The translations under genes and the position numbers were made by a program. The notes under the pieces were generated by a model. The model was not told where the DNA came from and searched no databases. It was given only the letters and a program-made list of their open reading frames with translations. A stretch of 22,154 nucleotides of DNA from an uncultured Clostridia bacterium (GTDB lineage Bacteria; Bacillota; Clostridia; Oscillospirales; Ruminococcaceae), in NCBI GenBank assembly GCA_947624425.1, contig CANQKG010000004.1, positions 1 through 22,154 on the forward strand, written 5' to 3'. Positions 15,236-22,154 of the stretch are shown piece by piece. The stretch's first letter is position 1, and each line of letters starts with the position of its first letter.

Positions 15236-16018
15236 ATGCTCACAAACGACCGGATCATGCAGATCGCTTTGGAGCAGTCGGCAATCGACAGCGGCTGTGC
15301 GCCGTCCGATTTTCTGGCGCCGGAGCATAAGATCGTCCTTTCCCGACCGCATCAGGCGGCACGGCGGTATTTGCAGCTTCCGTTTGACTGTGACCTCACT
15401 TCCTATGGGGACTATGTGGTGGCGTCGGTCTCGCCCGAGGTGAAGGACGCGGTTGCCGACTATCTCTCCGGCTGTGACGCCGCCCTTTGCTTTGAGACGC
15501 CGCGGCTCCATCTGCTGGAGGAAGCGCTGTCCCCCTTTGGGCTGTCGGTCTGCTTTATGGCGGAGTATTTCCTGCCGGATACCCGGCAGCTTCGGCAGCT
15601 CACCTGCGGGTATGAAACCCACTTGCTGGAGACAGAGGAACTGGCAAAACTCGATCACGCGTTTTGGCATAACGCTTTGTCAACCGAGCGCCCGCAGCTG
15701 GACCGGCTGGCGGTCGGCGCCTATGATCGGGGAGAATTGGTGGGATTGGCGGGTGCTTCCGCCGACTGTGATACCATGTGGCAGATCGGGATCGATGTGC
15801 TGCCCGCCTATCGGCGGCAGGGGATCGCCTCGGCATTGGTCTCGCAGCTTGCCCTTGCAGTATTAAGCCGCGACTTGGTGCCGTTTTACTGCTGTGCCTG
15901 GTCGAATATCCGCTCGGCGCGTACCGCCATTCGCGCCGGCTTTCGCCCTGCATGGGTCACCGTCACCGCCAAGAAAAAAGAATTTGTAACAAAAATGTAT
16001 GATAGAACAAGGCTGTAA
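15236..16018 (+). CDS. GNAT family N-acetyltransferase
   Basis: This 260-residue protein has a C-terminal GNAT domain (about 130-245). Motif A is clear: IGIDVLPAYRRQGIASALVS (184-203), with RRQGIA as the acetyl-CoA pyrophosphate loop, followed by motif B-like CCAWSNIRSARTAIRAGF (219-236). The N-terminal half (1-120) is not a GNAT fold I recognise and may be a substrate or oligomerisation domain. ATG 15236 overlaps the ribosome-binding and stop region of rmuC (GGAGGA upstream), so it is co-translated. The substrate is unknown. A strong hairpin terminator lies six bases after the stop. Confidence 0.85.
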   Translation: MLTNDRIMQIALEQSAIDSGCAPSDFLAPEHKIVLSRPHQAARRYLQLPFDCDLTSYGDYVVASVSPEVKDAVADYLSGCDAALCFETPRLHLLEEALSPFGLSVCFMAEYFLPDTRQLRQLTCGYETHLLETEELAKLDHAFWHNALSTERPQLDRLAVGAYDRGELVGLAGASADCDTMWQIGIDVLPAYRRQGIASALVSQLALAVLSRDLVPFYCCAWSNIRSARTAIRAGFRPAWVTVTAKKKEFVTKMYDRTRL

Positions 16019-16023
16019 AAGTA

Positions 16024-16056
16024 ACACCGCCCCGCATAAAAGCGGGGCGGTGTTTT
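16024..16056. terminator. Rho-independent terminator shared by convergent genes
   Basis: A perfect 12-bp stem ACACCGCCCCGC (16024-16035), loop ATAAAA, complement 16042-16053, with TTTT on the plus side and a weaker T-rich tail on the minus side. It ends the rmuC-acetyltransferase operon and probably also the convergent hydrolase gene, whose stop lies at its edge. Confidence 0.88.
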
Positions 16057-17005
16057 ATCCGATATTCTTTGTAAGAAAGTCCGATACCGTTTGCCAGTAA
16101 GTATCGGGATCGGTCAGCGCGGCGGCGTTGTGACCGGCGCCTTCGATCAGACAAAGCTCATTCTGCTCGGACGGGTGGCAGTCATAAAGGGACTGCACCG
16201 TGTTCGGCGGAAGAGTGTCGTCCGCACTGCCGCCGAGGAACAGGATCGGCAGATGCGCCTGCTCGACGGATTTGACTGCCGAGCCGTCGGTCATCACGCT
16301 GTATGCGGCTTTTGCGCTCACCATATTGCTGAGGAAGGTCAATAGCGGCTGAGCGGGCAGGCGCAGGGTCTTTTTGATCTGGTGGCGAAACAGTGTCTGC
16401 AATTCGGCATAGCTGCTGTCCGCAATGATGGCGGATACCTGTTTCGGCAGACCCGACTGCACCGATAAAAGCGCCGCCGCGCCGCCGGTAGAAAGCCCGA
16501 ACAGTACGATTTTAGCGTCCTCACGCTGCTTTACCAGATAATTGCACCAGGCGACAATATCCTTCCGTTCGACCCAGCCCAGTCCCAGCGTGTCGCCTTC
16601 GCTTTTGCCGCAGCCGCGCAGATCGGGCAGCAGCACATTGTATCCCAGCTCGTAAAACCGTGCGCCGTAGGCGGCCATTGATTCGGCGTCCCCACGGTAG
16701 CCGTGCGCGATCAGCGCGTACCGGTCGGAATCGGGGTGGCTGACAAGATACCCGTGCAGGATAAGCCCATCCTGTGAAATGCGTACCTCACTGTATGCTG
16801 CTTCGGTCAGCCAGTCGGCATCCGGCATTTGGGCGCCGATCCGCTCGGCAGCGGCGGCTTCGGGATACCGCTCGGTCCAAACGGTATTGTCACGCGAAAA
16901 CCCGATCTGATAATACCGGTTTCCCGCCAAAAAGCCCAGTACAATCAAAAGGATCAGAATGATAATCACCAAAACGACCCTAAGTCTTTTTTTGAATCGG
17001 CTCAT
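16055..17005 (-). CDS. Membrane-anchored alpha/beta hydrolase
   Basis: This 316-residue protein has an N-terminal signal anchor (basic MSRFKKRLR, then hydrophobic 9-27) and an alpha/beta hydrolase domain outside the membrane. The oxyanion motif HGYRG (101-105), nucleophile elbow GLSTG (170-174, Ser172), acid at GGSADD (Asp262/263) and His292 (GAGHNAA) complete the triad. The domain resembles the YqkD-like/serine aminopeptidase-type hydrolases of Firmicutes; the substrate is unknown. ATG 17005 is used because GGGAGGTG lies at proper spacing, while the upstream GTG would fall on that site. It is a single gene, divergent from the riboswitch-controlled exchanger and ending at a shared terminator. 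Confidence 0.88.
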   Translation of the reverse strand: MSRFKKRLRVVLVIIILILLIVLGFLAGNRYYQIGFSRDNTVWTERYPEAAAAERIGAQMPDADWLTEAAYSEVRISQDGLILHGYLVSHPDSDRYALIAHGYRGDAESMAAYGARFYELGYNVLLPDLRGCGKSEGDTLGLGWVERKDIVAWCNYLVKQREDAKIVLFGLSTGGAAALLSVQSGLPKQVSAIIADSSYAELQTLFRHQIKKTLRLPAQPLLTFLSNMVSAKAAYSVMTDGSAVKSVEQAHLPILFLGGSADDTLPPNTVQSLYDCHPSEQNELCLIEGAGHNAAALTDPDTYWQTVSDFLTKNIG

Positions 17006-17063
17006 CGGGAACACCTCCCTTATGTAAGATTACCATATCCCGCAGAAAAAAACAAGATTTTCC

Positions 17064-17092
17064 TTGACAACCTTTTGCTCATCGGGTATAAT
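17064..17092 (+). promoter_or_regulatory. Sigma-A promoter of the riboswitch-controlled exchanger
   Basis: TTGACA (17064-17069), 17-base spacer, TATAAT (17087-17092): near-perfect consensus. The transcript would begin about 17098-17100, right at the start of the riboswitch aptamer. Confidence 0.88.
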
Positions 17093-17099
17093 ATATTCA

Positions 17100-17191
17100 T
17101 ATAAGGGAGTAATCGGCTCTCGCTTGAGAGTGACGAAGTTCAACATACCCGGGCGCACGCCCTGGCTTCGGATGAAACGATCAGACTTATA
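17100..17191 (+). promoter_or_regulatory. yybP-ykoY riboswitch (Mn2+-sensing) aptamer
   Basis: The leader carries the hallmarks of the yybP-ykoY class: GGGAGTA near the 5' side (17104-17110), the conserved AACATAC (17142-17148) followed by a GC hairpin (GGGCGCACGCCC, 17151-17162), and the 3' AACGA with GACTT. The closing stem pairs TATAAG (17100-17105) with CTTATA (17186-17191). This family senses Mn2+ and usually turns genes on when the metal is high. Here the 3' closing strand is also the 5' strand of the terminator stem, giving an obvious switch. Confidence 0.88.
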
Positions 17192-17224
17192 CATGGCTGC
17201 GGCTGTGTATGGGTCTGTTTTTAT
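17182..17224 (+). terminator. Riboswitch expression-platform terminator
   Basis: CAGACTTATACA (17182-17193) pairs over 12 bp (two G-U) with TGTATGGGTCTG (17206-17217), followed by TTTTTATTTT. Its first strand overlaps the aptamer closing stem (17186-17191), so metal binding should prevent termination and switch the downstream gene on. Confidence 0.85.
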
Positions 17225-17248
17225 TTTATAAAAGAAAGGACGAGGAAA

Positions 17249-18208
17249 ATGCTCTATGTAGGATACCTGATTCTGGCGGTTCTGGTGGTTCTTTTCGCGG
17301 TCAAGTGCGGAGATTATGTCGATCTCATCGACAAGAAATCGAACCTGAGCGGTGCGTTTATCGGAGGCGTGATTTTAGCGGCGGTCACCTCACTGCCCGA
17401 ACTGTTCACAAGCCTTTCCGCCACCCTCTGGCTCCATCAGCCGGAGCTTGTGATGGGAAACATCTTCGGCAGTAATCTGTTTAACCTTGCGGTATTGGGA
17501 TTTTTGATTCTGATTTCCGCCCGTAAATTTCTCACTGCTTATGTCGCTGCCAGTCACCGGCGGGTTCTGGGATTGTGCCTTGTTATCTATCTGCTGGTGG
17601 CAATCTATGTCTGGTTCTGCGGCGGCGCAAGATGGCTTTCCTGGATCCCCACGGCGGCGATCTTGTTCATCTATGCCTATGCGATCCGCGATATGTCGGG
17701 GGACAGCGGCGGGGAGGACGACAAGGAGGACAATTCGCCTCTCACGCTGCAGCAGGTCGTATTTCGGTTTGTGATCGTGGCGGTCTGCCTGGTGGTTGCC
17801 AGCATCATCATCACACAGGTGAGCGACAAAATTTCGGATGCGCTCTCACTCGGCAAGACCTTTGCGGGCGCGTTGCTCCTCGGTGTGGTGACCTCTCTTC
17901 CGGAGCTTGCCTCCTGTATCGTACTGCTTCGGCGGAACAACTACAACGCCATGGCGGGGAACCTGATCGGAAGCTGTATCTTCAACTGCACTATCATGTC
18001 GCTTTGCGATATCGTCACCTTCTCCGATCCGATCTACAGCAATTCCGGCTCCAGTATGCTTTTGATCGGCTGTCTGGTGGTCAGCACGTTAGCATCATTC
18101 TGCCTGCTGCATGAGAAAAAGCGGGACGCCGCACGGCTGCCGGTCACCGCTGTCACCACCGGCGTCTGCGTAGCGGCATATCTCGTGTTTCTGATCTGGG
18201 GAAGATAA
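17249..18208 (+). CDS. CaCA-family cation exchanger, probable Mn2+ exporter
   Basis: This 319-residue integral membrane protein of the Ca2+/cation antiporter superfamily (YrbG-like) has about ten hydrophobic segments in two inverted halves. The ion-binding alpha repeats are TSLPELFTS with GNIFGSNLFN (47-55, 70-79) and TSLPELASC with GNLIGSCIFN (215-223, 237-246). An acidic cytoplasmic loop (about 149-162, GDSGGEDDKED) separates the halves. Family members exchange Ca2+, Na+, H+ or Mn2+. Control by a yybP-ykoY riboswitch makes Mn2+ efflux the best guess, though the sequence alone does not fix the ion. ATG 17249 follows AAAGGACGAGG. The gene is monocistronic, with the pyr promoter directly behind it. 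Confidence 0.88.
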   Translation: MLYVGYLILAVLVVLFAVKCGDYVDLIDKKSNLSGAFIGGVILAAVTSLPELFTSLSATLWLHQPELVMGNIFGSNLFNLAVLGFLILISARKFLTAYVAASHRRVLGLCLVIYLLVAIYVWFCGGARWLSWIPTAAILFIYAYAIRDMSGDSGGEDDKEDNSPLTLQQVVFRFVIVAVCLVVASIIITQVSDKISDALSLGKTFAGALLLGVVTSLPELASCIVLLRRNNYNAMAGNLIGSCIFNCTIMSLCDIVTFSDPIYSNSGSSMLLIGCLVVSTLASFCLLHEKKRDAARLPVTAVTTGVCVAAYLVFLIWGR

Positions 18209-18223
18209 ATTTTGAAATAGTGC

Positions 18224-18252
18224 TGGACATTTGTAAACCGCTGTGATAAAAT
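18224..18252 (+). promoter_or_regulatory. Promoter of the pyrimidine operon
   Basis: TGGACA (18224-18229), 17-base spacer, TAAAAT (18247-18252), preceded by TGTGA that may extend the -10. It lies just before the PyrR-binding hairpin. Confidence 0.7.
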
Positions 18253-18271
18253 GGAAAGCAGGAAAGCACCG

Positions 18272-18305
18272 TTCCTTTAAGTCAGTCCTGTGAGACGGCA
18301 AGGAA
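18272..18305 (+). promoter_or_regulatory. PyrR-binding hairpin (anti-antiterminator) of the pyr leader
   Basis: Outer stem TTCCTT / AAGGAA (18272-18277, 18300-18305), an inner stem GTC / GGC (18281-18283, 18297-18299), and a GTC-CTGTGA-GAC hexaloop (18285-18296). The loop fits the known PyrR consensus CNGNGA closed by a short stem. When UMP-bound PyrR holds this hairpin, the downstream terminator can form and shut off the operon. Confidence 0.85.
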
Positions 18306-18352
18306 ATCCGGTTGATTCATACGGGAGTGGTACGCCTGTATCATCAGATCCG

Positions 18353-18386
18353 ATCCGCGCTGTCAAGAGACGGCGCGGATTTTTTG
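18353..18386 (+). terminator. Attenuator terminator of the pyr operon
   Basis: A 12-bp stem, ATCCGCGCTGTC (18353-18364), loop AAGA, GACGGCGCGGAT (18369-18380), followed by TTTTTT. It sits between the PyrR-binding hairpin and the start codon at 18401, so pyr expression is controlled by premature termination. A hairpin at about 18313-18346 (TGAT..ATCA) may be part of the competing antiterminator. Confidence 0.85.
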
Positions 18387-18400
18387 TATGGAGGGATCAT

Positions 18401-20173
18401 ATGGTCGGAAAGGTGATTTTGGACGGCGCCGCCATGCAGCGGGCGATCTCCCGCATTTCCTATGAAATATTGGAGCGGAATGCGGGCAGTGCGGACCTTT
18501 GCATCGTCGGGATCTGCTCCCGCGGGGTACAGCTTGCCGAGCGGATCGCCGCCCGTCTGTCCGAGATCGAGCAGACGGAGATACCGGTCGGCGCGATCGA
18601 CATCACCCGCTTTCGGGACGATAAAAAATCCGAAACGGCGGAGGATCGCACCAACCTGCCCTTTTCGGTGGAGAATCAAAATGTGGTTTTGGTGGACGAT
18701 GTGATGTATACCGGCCGCAGCGCGCGCGCCGCGATCGACGCGGTGATGGCGCACGGTCGTCCGCGCACGATCCGGCTGGCTGTTTTGGTGGATCGCGGGC
18801 ATCGGGAGCTTCCGATCCGCGCCGACTTTGTGGGGAAAAACCTGCCCACCTCCCGTGAGGAGGAGGTGCGGGTGATGGTCATCGAGCGGGACGGCGTTGA
18901 TAAAACGATCTTACTGTTCGACCCGATGCGGGAGACGGACGAGGTGGGGGATATCCTGCTGAAAAACGGCGTGATCGCCGCAGTCGGCGGTGAGATCACC
19001 GAGCCTGCGGCAGAAATCTTCGACTGCACGGAGCTTACCGTGCTGCCCGGGCTGATTGATATGCACACACATCTGCGGGATCCCGGGCAGACCGAAAAGG
19101 AGGATCTCTTCACCGGCTGCGCGGCGGCGGCGGCAGGGGGCGTGACCGGGGTGGTCTGTATGCCGAACACCCGCCCGCCGCTCGATTCGCCCCAGCTGAT
19201 CGGCGCACTGCTCAGCCGTGCCAAAACGGCAAAAGCGCACGTCTATCCGGTCGCCTGTATGACAATGGGAATGGCGGGGCAGGAGCTTTCCGATTATGCC
19301 GCGCTCAAAAAAGCGGGCGCCGTTGCCGTATCGGACGACGGGAAGCCGGTGGCAAGCGCCGGACAGATGCTTTCGGTGATCGGCGCGGCAAAGCAGGCGG
19401 GACTGTTGCCGATCTCCCACTGTGAGGATATGACCATCATCAAAAACGGCATCGTCCATGCGGGCGAGACGGCACGCCGTCTGGGTCTGCCGGGTATGCA
19501 CCGCGCTTCGGAGGACAGCATCACCGCGCGGGAAATTGCTCTTGCCGAGAGCATCGGCGCGCCGATCCACATCGCCCATGTCAGCACGCGGGGCGCCGCG
19601 GCGGTGATACGGGACGCAAAAAGGCGGGGTGTGAAGGTCACCGCCGAAACTTGCCCGCACTATTTTATGCTGACCGATGACCTCATCTCATCTCTTGACG
19701 CGGACTACCGGATGAACCCGCCTTTGCGGGAGGAGGCGGATCGGCAGGCGATTTTGGAGGCGGTCTGCGACGGCACGATCGACTGTATCGTCACCGATCA
19801 CGCGCCGCATACACCGGAGGAAAAGGCGGATTTCTACAAAGCGCCGAACGGCGTGATCGGCATGGAAACCTCGTTTGCCGCGTCCTATACCGCGCTGGTG
19901 AAAACTGGAAGGCTGACCTTACTCGACCTTGCAAAGAAGATGTCCCTTGCTCCGGCACGGCTTTTGTCCCTGCCCGGCGGCGGGCTTGGCGTGGGAATGC
20001 CCGCCGATCTGGCGGTGGTGGATGAAAAAGCAGTATGGAAAGTCGATCCCGAACGGCTGCACGGGAAATCCAAAAACTGTGTCTTTAAGGGACAAACCCT
20101 CACCGGCAGGGTGAAAGCAACATTCTTGGCAGGTACGCCTGTCTATCGGGACGAAAATACAGAAAGGAAGTAA
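18401..20173 (+). CDS. pyrR-pyrC: PyrR-dihydroorotase fusion (PyrR + PyrC in one frame)
   Basis: This is one 590-residue frame with two complete-looking enzymes. Residues 1-168 are PyrR, the pyrimidine operon RNA-binding attenuator and uracil phosphoribosyltransferase, with the PRPP loop VLVDDVMYTGRSARA (97-110) and the usual C-terminal block VGKNLPTSREEEVRVMVIE. Residues from about 170 to 590 are a type I dihydroorotase with DMHTHLRDPGQ (220-230), SDDG (311-314), HCED (340-343), HIAHVST (390-396) and DHAPH (466-470), which supply the zinc and substrate ligands. The PyrR end and the first PyrC strand meet at DGVDKTILLFDPMRE, with no stop and no ribosome binding site between. ATG 18401 follows GGAGG; an in-frame GTG at 18290 lies inside the attenuator hairpin. 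The gene opens the pyr operon ahead of pyrF and carA. Confidence 0.88.
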   Translation: MVGKVILDGAAMQRAISRISYEILERNAGSADLCIVGICSRGVQLAERIAARLSEIEQTEIPVGAIDITRFRDDKKSETAEDRTNLPFSVENQNVVLVDDVMYTGRSARAAIDAVMAHGRPRTIRLAVLVDRGHRELPIRADFVGKNLPTSREEEVRVMVIERDGVDKTILLFDPMRETDEVGDILLKNGVIAAVGGEITEPAAEIFDCTELTVLPGLIDMHTHLRDPGQTEKEDLFTGCAAAAAGGVTGVVCMPNTRPPLDSPQLIGALLSRAKTAKAHVYPVACMTMGMAGQELSDYAALKKAGAVAVSDDGKPVASAGQMLSVIGAAKQAGLLPISHCEDMTIIKNGIVHAGETARRLGLPGMHRASEDSITAREIALAESIGAPIHIAHVSTRGAAAVIRDAKRRGVKVTAETCPHYFMLTDDLISSLDADYRMNPPLREEADRQAILEAVCDGTIDCIVTDHAPHTPEEKADFYKAPNGVIGMETSFAASYTALVKTGRLTLLDLAKKMSLAPARLLSLPGGGLGVGMPADLAVVDEKAVWKVDPERLHGKSKNCVFKGQTLTGRVKATFLAGTPVYRDENTERK

Positions 20174-20178
20174 AACAT

Positions 20179-21093
20179 ATGTCGCTGGATCGTTTGATTA
20201 AAGGAATTATCGAGAAAAACAACCCCACGGTGGTGGGACTGGACCCGAAGCTCAGCTATCTGCCGGAGTATCTGCTGAAAGAGGCAATGGCAAACGCGCT
20301 CGATCCGCTGACCGGCGCGGCGGACGCGCTGCTGCGCTTCAACCGTGCGCTGATCGACGCCCTTTGCGATATTGTACCGGCGGTCAAACCGCAGTGCGCT
20401 TACTATGAGATGTACGGCTGGCAGGGTATGCGTACCCTGTGTGAAACGGTCTCCTATGCACGGGAAAAGGGAATGTATGTCATCATCGACGGCAAACGGA
20501 ACGACATCGGCTCCACGATGGAGGCGTATGCCGCCGCTCACCTTGGACATACGGCGGTCGGCGAAACACAGCTTCGGGCGTTTGCGGGCGATGCACTGAC
20601 AGTCAACGGCTATCTCGGCAGTGACGGGATCGACCCACTGCTGACGGTTTGCAAAAAGGAGGATCGCGGCGTCTTTGTGCTGGTCAAGACCTCCAATCCC
20701 TCGTCGGGCGAATTGCAGGATCGGATAATCGGGGATCGGCCTGTCTATGAGATCATGGGTGAAATGTGCGAGCAATGGGGCGCCGATCAAATAGGCAAAT
20801 ACGGTTACAGTGCGGTCGGCGCGGTGGTAGGCGCCACCTATCCCGAGCAGCTTTCCCTGCTGCGGCAAAAACTGCCGCACACCTTTTTCCTGGTGCCGGG
20901 CTACGGCGCGCAGGGCGGCGGCGGAAAGGGCGTTGCCGGCGCGTTCGACCAAAACGGGATCGGCGCGGTGGTCAACTCCTCCCGCGGGATCATCTGTGCG
21001 TATCAAAAAGAGGGCTGTGATCCTCACGATTTTGCGGGAGCCGCCCGCAGAGAAGCACTGAGAATGCAGAAGGACATCACCGAAAATCTTTAA
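20179..21093 (+). CDS. pyrF: Orotidine 5'-phosphate decarboxylase (PyrF type 2)
   Basis: This 304-residue enzyme catalyses the last step to UMP by decarboxylating OMP. LDPK at 21-24, the catalytic DGKRNDIGST (104-113, with the Lys-Asp pair), and the phosphate-binding VPGYGAQGG (239-247) are all present. Length and the YYEMYGWQG block place it in the longer 'type 2' PyrF subfamily typical of Clostridia. ATG 20179 follows AAAGGAAG. It begins six bases after the PyrR-PyrC stop and ends 19 bases before carA, so all three share the attenuated transcript. Confidence 0.95.
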   Translation: MSLDRLIKGIIEKNNPTVVGLDPKLSYLPEYLLKEAMANALDPLTGAADALLRFNRALIDALCDIVPAVKPQCAYYEMYGWQGMRTLCETVSYAREKGMYVIIDGKRNDIGSTMEAYAAAHLGHTAVGETQLRAFAGDALTVNGYLGSDGIDPLLTVCKKEDRGVFVLVKTSNPSSGELQDRIIGDRPVYEIMGEMCEQWGADQIGKYGYSAVGAVVGATYPEQLSLLRQKLPHTFFLVPGYGAQGGGGKGVAGAFDQNGIGAVVNSSRGIICAYQKEGCDPHDFAGAARREALRMQKDITENL

Positions 21094-21112
21094 CCCTTTT
21101 GGAGGCGGGAAT

Positions 21113-22154
21113 ATGCAGGAACAACACAAACGCTGGCTTCTTTTGGCGGACGGCACTCTGTTTGAGGGGTACGGCTTCGGTGCGGATAAGACCGTGGTGG
21201 GCGAGACCGTGTTTGCCACCGGCATGACCGGTTATCAGGAAACGCTGACCGATCCCAGCTATTACGGGCAGATCGTCACCCAAACCTTCCCATTGGTCGG
21301 GAATTACGGGATCAATTCGTTCGATTTTGAATCCGACCGCTGCTATCTCAGCGGCTATATCGTGCGGGAGTGGTGTGAACTTCCCTCCAACTTCCGCTCA
21401 GAAAAGACGCTGGACGCCTTTTTGAAGGAGCAGGGGATCGTGGGACTTTGCGGGATCGACACCCGCCGTCTTACCCGGATCATTCGGGAGAGCGGCGTGA
21501 TGAACGGGGTGCTGACCGATCAAAAGCCGGAGCCGGACTACTGGCTGCCGCAGCTAAAACGCTTTACGATCCAAAACGCCGTCCGGTCTGTGACCTGCGA
21601 TATGCCGCATATTACCAAAGCAGAGCCGGAGCGCTTTCGGGTGACCCTGATGGACTACGGCTATAAGCATAATATCGAGCGGGAGCTTGTGAAGCGTGGC
21701 TGCACCGTAACGGTGCTGCCTGCCACCGCCACCGAGGCGGAAATTCTCGCCACTAGGCCGGACGGGATCATGCTCTCAAACGGACCGGGCAATCCGGCGG
21801 AGAATACTGAGGCGATCGAAACGCTTCGCGCTTTGCGCGCGCATCGGATCCCCACTTTCGGCATCTGTCTGGGGCATCAGCTTTTGGCGCTTGCCAACGG
21901 AGCGGTGACCGAAAAGCTCAAATACGGGCATCGGGGCGGAAATCAGCCGGTTATTGATCTTCGGCTGGATCGCACCTTTGTCACTAGTCAGAACCACGGC
22001 TACGCAGTGGTGAACGATTCGATCCCGCCGGAGGTGGGCGAGGTGAGCCACAAAAATGCCAACGACGGCACCTGCGAAGGAGTGCGGTATCACGGAGTAC
22101 CCGCGTTTACGGTGCAGTTTCACCCCGAAGCCTGCGGCGGACCGCAGGACACCG
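21113..22154 (+). CDS. carA: Carbamoyl-phosphate synthase small (glutaminase) subunit, cut by the window end
   Basis: From ATG 21113 (GGAGG upstream) an open frame runs to the end of the window, covering 347 residues, nearly the whole subunit. It has the N-terminal CarA domain (FATGMTGYQETLTDPSYYGQ near 34-53), CGIDTRRLTR (113-122), and a class I glutaminase domain with SNGPGNP (222-228), the nucleophile in GICLGHQ (Cys252) and FHPEA (336-340). It hydrolyses glutamine and passes ammonia to the CarB synthetase, which is expected next downstream. It supplies carbamoyl phosphate for pyrimidine (and arginine) synthesis. The pyr context points to the pyrimidine-specific role. Confidence 0.95.
   Translation, partial: MQEQHKRWLLLADGTLFEGYGFGADKTVVGETVFATGMTGYQETLTDPSYYGQIVTQTFPLVGNYGINSFDFESDRCYLSGYIVREWCELPSNFRSEKTLDAFLKEQGIVGLCGIDTRRLTRIIRESGVMNGVLTDQKPEPDYWLPQLKRFTIQNAVRSVTCDMPHITKAEPERFRVTLMDYGYKHNIERELVKRGCTVTVLPATATEAEILATRPDGIMLSNGPGNPAENTEAIETLRALRAHRIPTFGICLGHQLLALANGAVTEKLKYGHRGGNQPVIDLRLDRTFVTSQNHGYAVVNDSIPPEVGEVSHKNANDGTCEGVRYHGVPAFTVQFHPEACGGPQDT

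Noticed and set aside
18290..18400. Upstream GTG start extending PyrR by 37 residues
   Set aside because: It would begin inside the PyrR-binding hairpin and run through the terminator; ATG 18401 has a strong GGAGG site.

Overview
This 22-kb window looks like chromosomal DNA of a moderately GC-rich gut-type Clostridia (Bacillota), most likely an Oscillospiraceae/Ruminococcaceae relative. The case rests on strong GGAGG-type ribosome binding sites, a ClpE-like Clp ATPase, PyrR-type attenuation of a pyrimidine operon, a yybP-ykoY (Mn2+) riboswitch, and dispersed hairpin-rich repeats of a kind I remember from gut Clostridia. The species cannot be named from sequence alone.

Layout. (1) Positions 1-3355, plus strand: the end of a beta-propeller-like gene (probably DUF5711), a CvpA-family membrane protein and a ClpE-like unfoldase with an N-terminal zinc finger. 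(2) Positions 3356-8640 form a visibly AT-richer, repeat-loaded accessory island. It holds two terminal-inverted-repeat elements and a third fragment of one, a 288-bp hairpin-rich element closed by perfect 14-bp inverted repeats, a WG-repeat protein gene, a three-gene ECF sigma / DUF4179-like anti-sigma / small membrane protein operon, a second WG-repeat gene broken by an internal deletion, and a small XRE regulator. (3) Positions 8662-10575, minus strand: a P1B-type ATPase-like protein that has lost nearly every catalytic motif. (4) Positions 10688-13982: the branched-chain amino acid operon ilvB-ilvN-ilvC, with ilvB frameshifted. (5) Positions 13992-16056: rmuC and a GNAT acetyltransferase. 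(6) Positions 16055-17005, minus strand: a membrane-anchored alpha/beta hydrolase. (7) Positions 17064-18208: a promoter, Mn2+ riboswitch with terminator, and a CaCA-type cation exchanger. (8) Positions 18224-22154: a PyrR-controlled pyrimidine operon that starts with an in-frame PyrR-dihydroorotase fusion, followed by pyrF and carA, which runs off the window.

How the genes work together. The ilv genes make valine, leucine and isoleucine precursors: acetolactate synthase, then ketol-acid reductoisomerase. The pyr genes make UMP, and their leader RNA carries the PyrR hairpin that would close the feedback loop, with the unusual feature that the RNA-binding regulator is joined to a biosynthetic enzyme. 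The riboswitch predicts that the exchanger exports Mn2+ when it is in excess.

The most notable items are the PyrR-PyrC fusion, the catalytically degenerate P-type ATPase, the 288-bp inverted-repeat element, and the WG-repeat duplication flanking the sigma-factor operon. Two apparent deletions (7 nt in ilvB, 757 nt in the second WG gene) and the compressed PyrR-PyrC junction mean that sequence or assembly error should be ruled out first for ilvB and the fusion.
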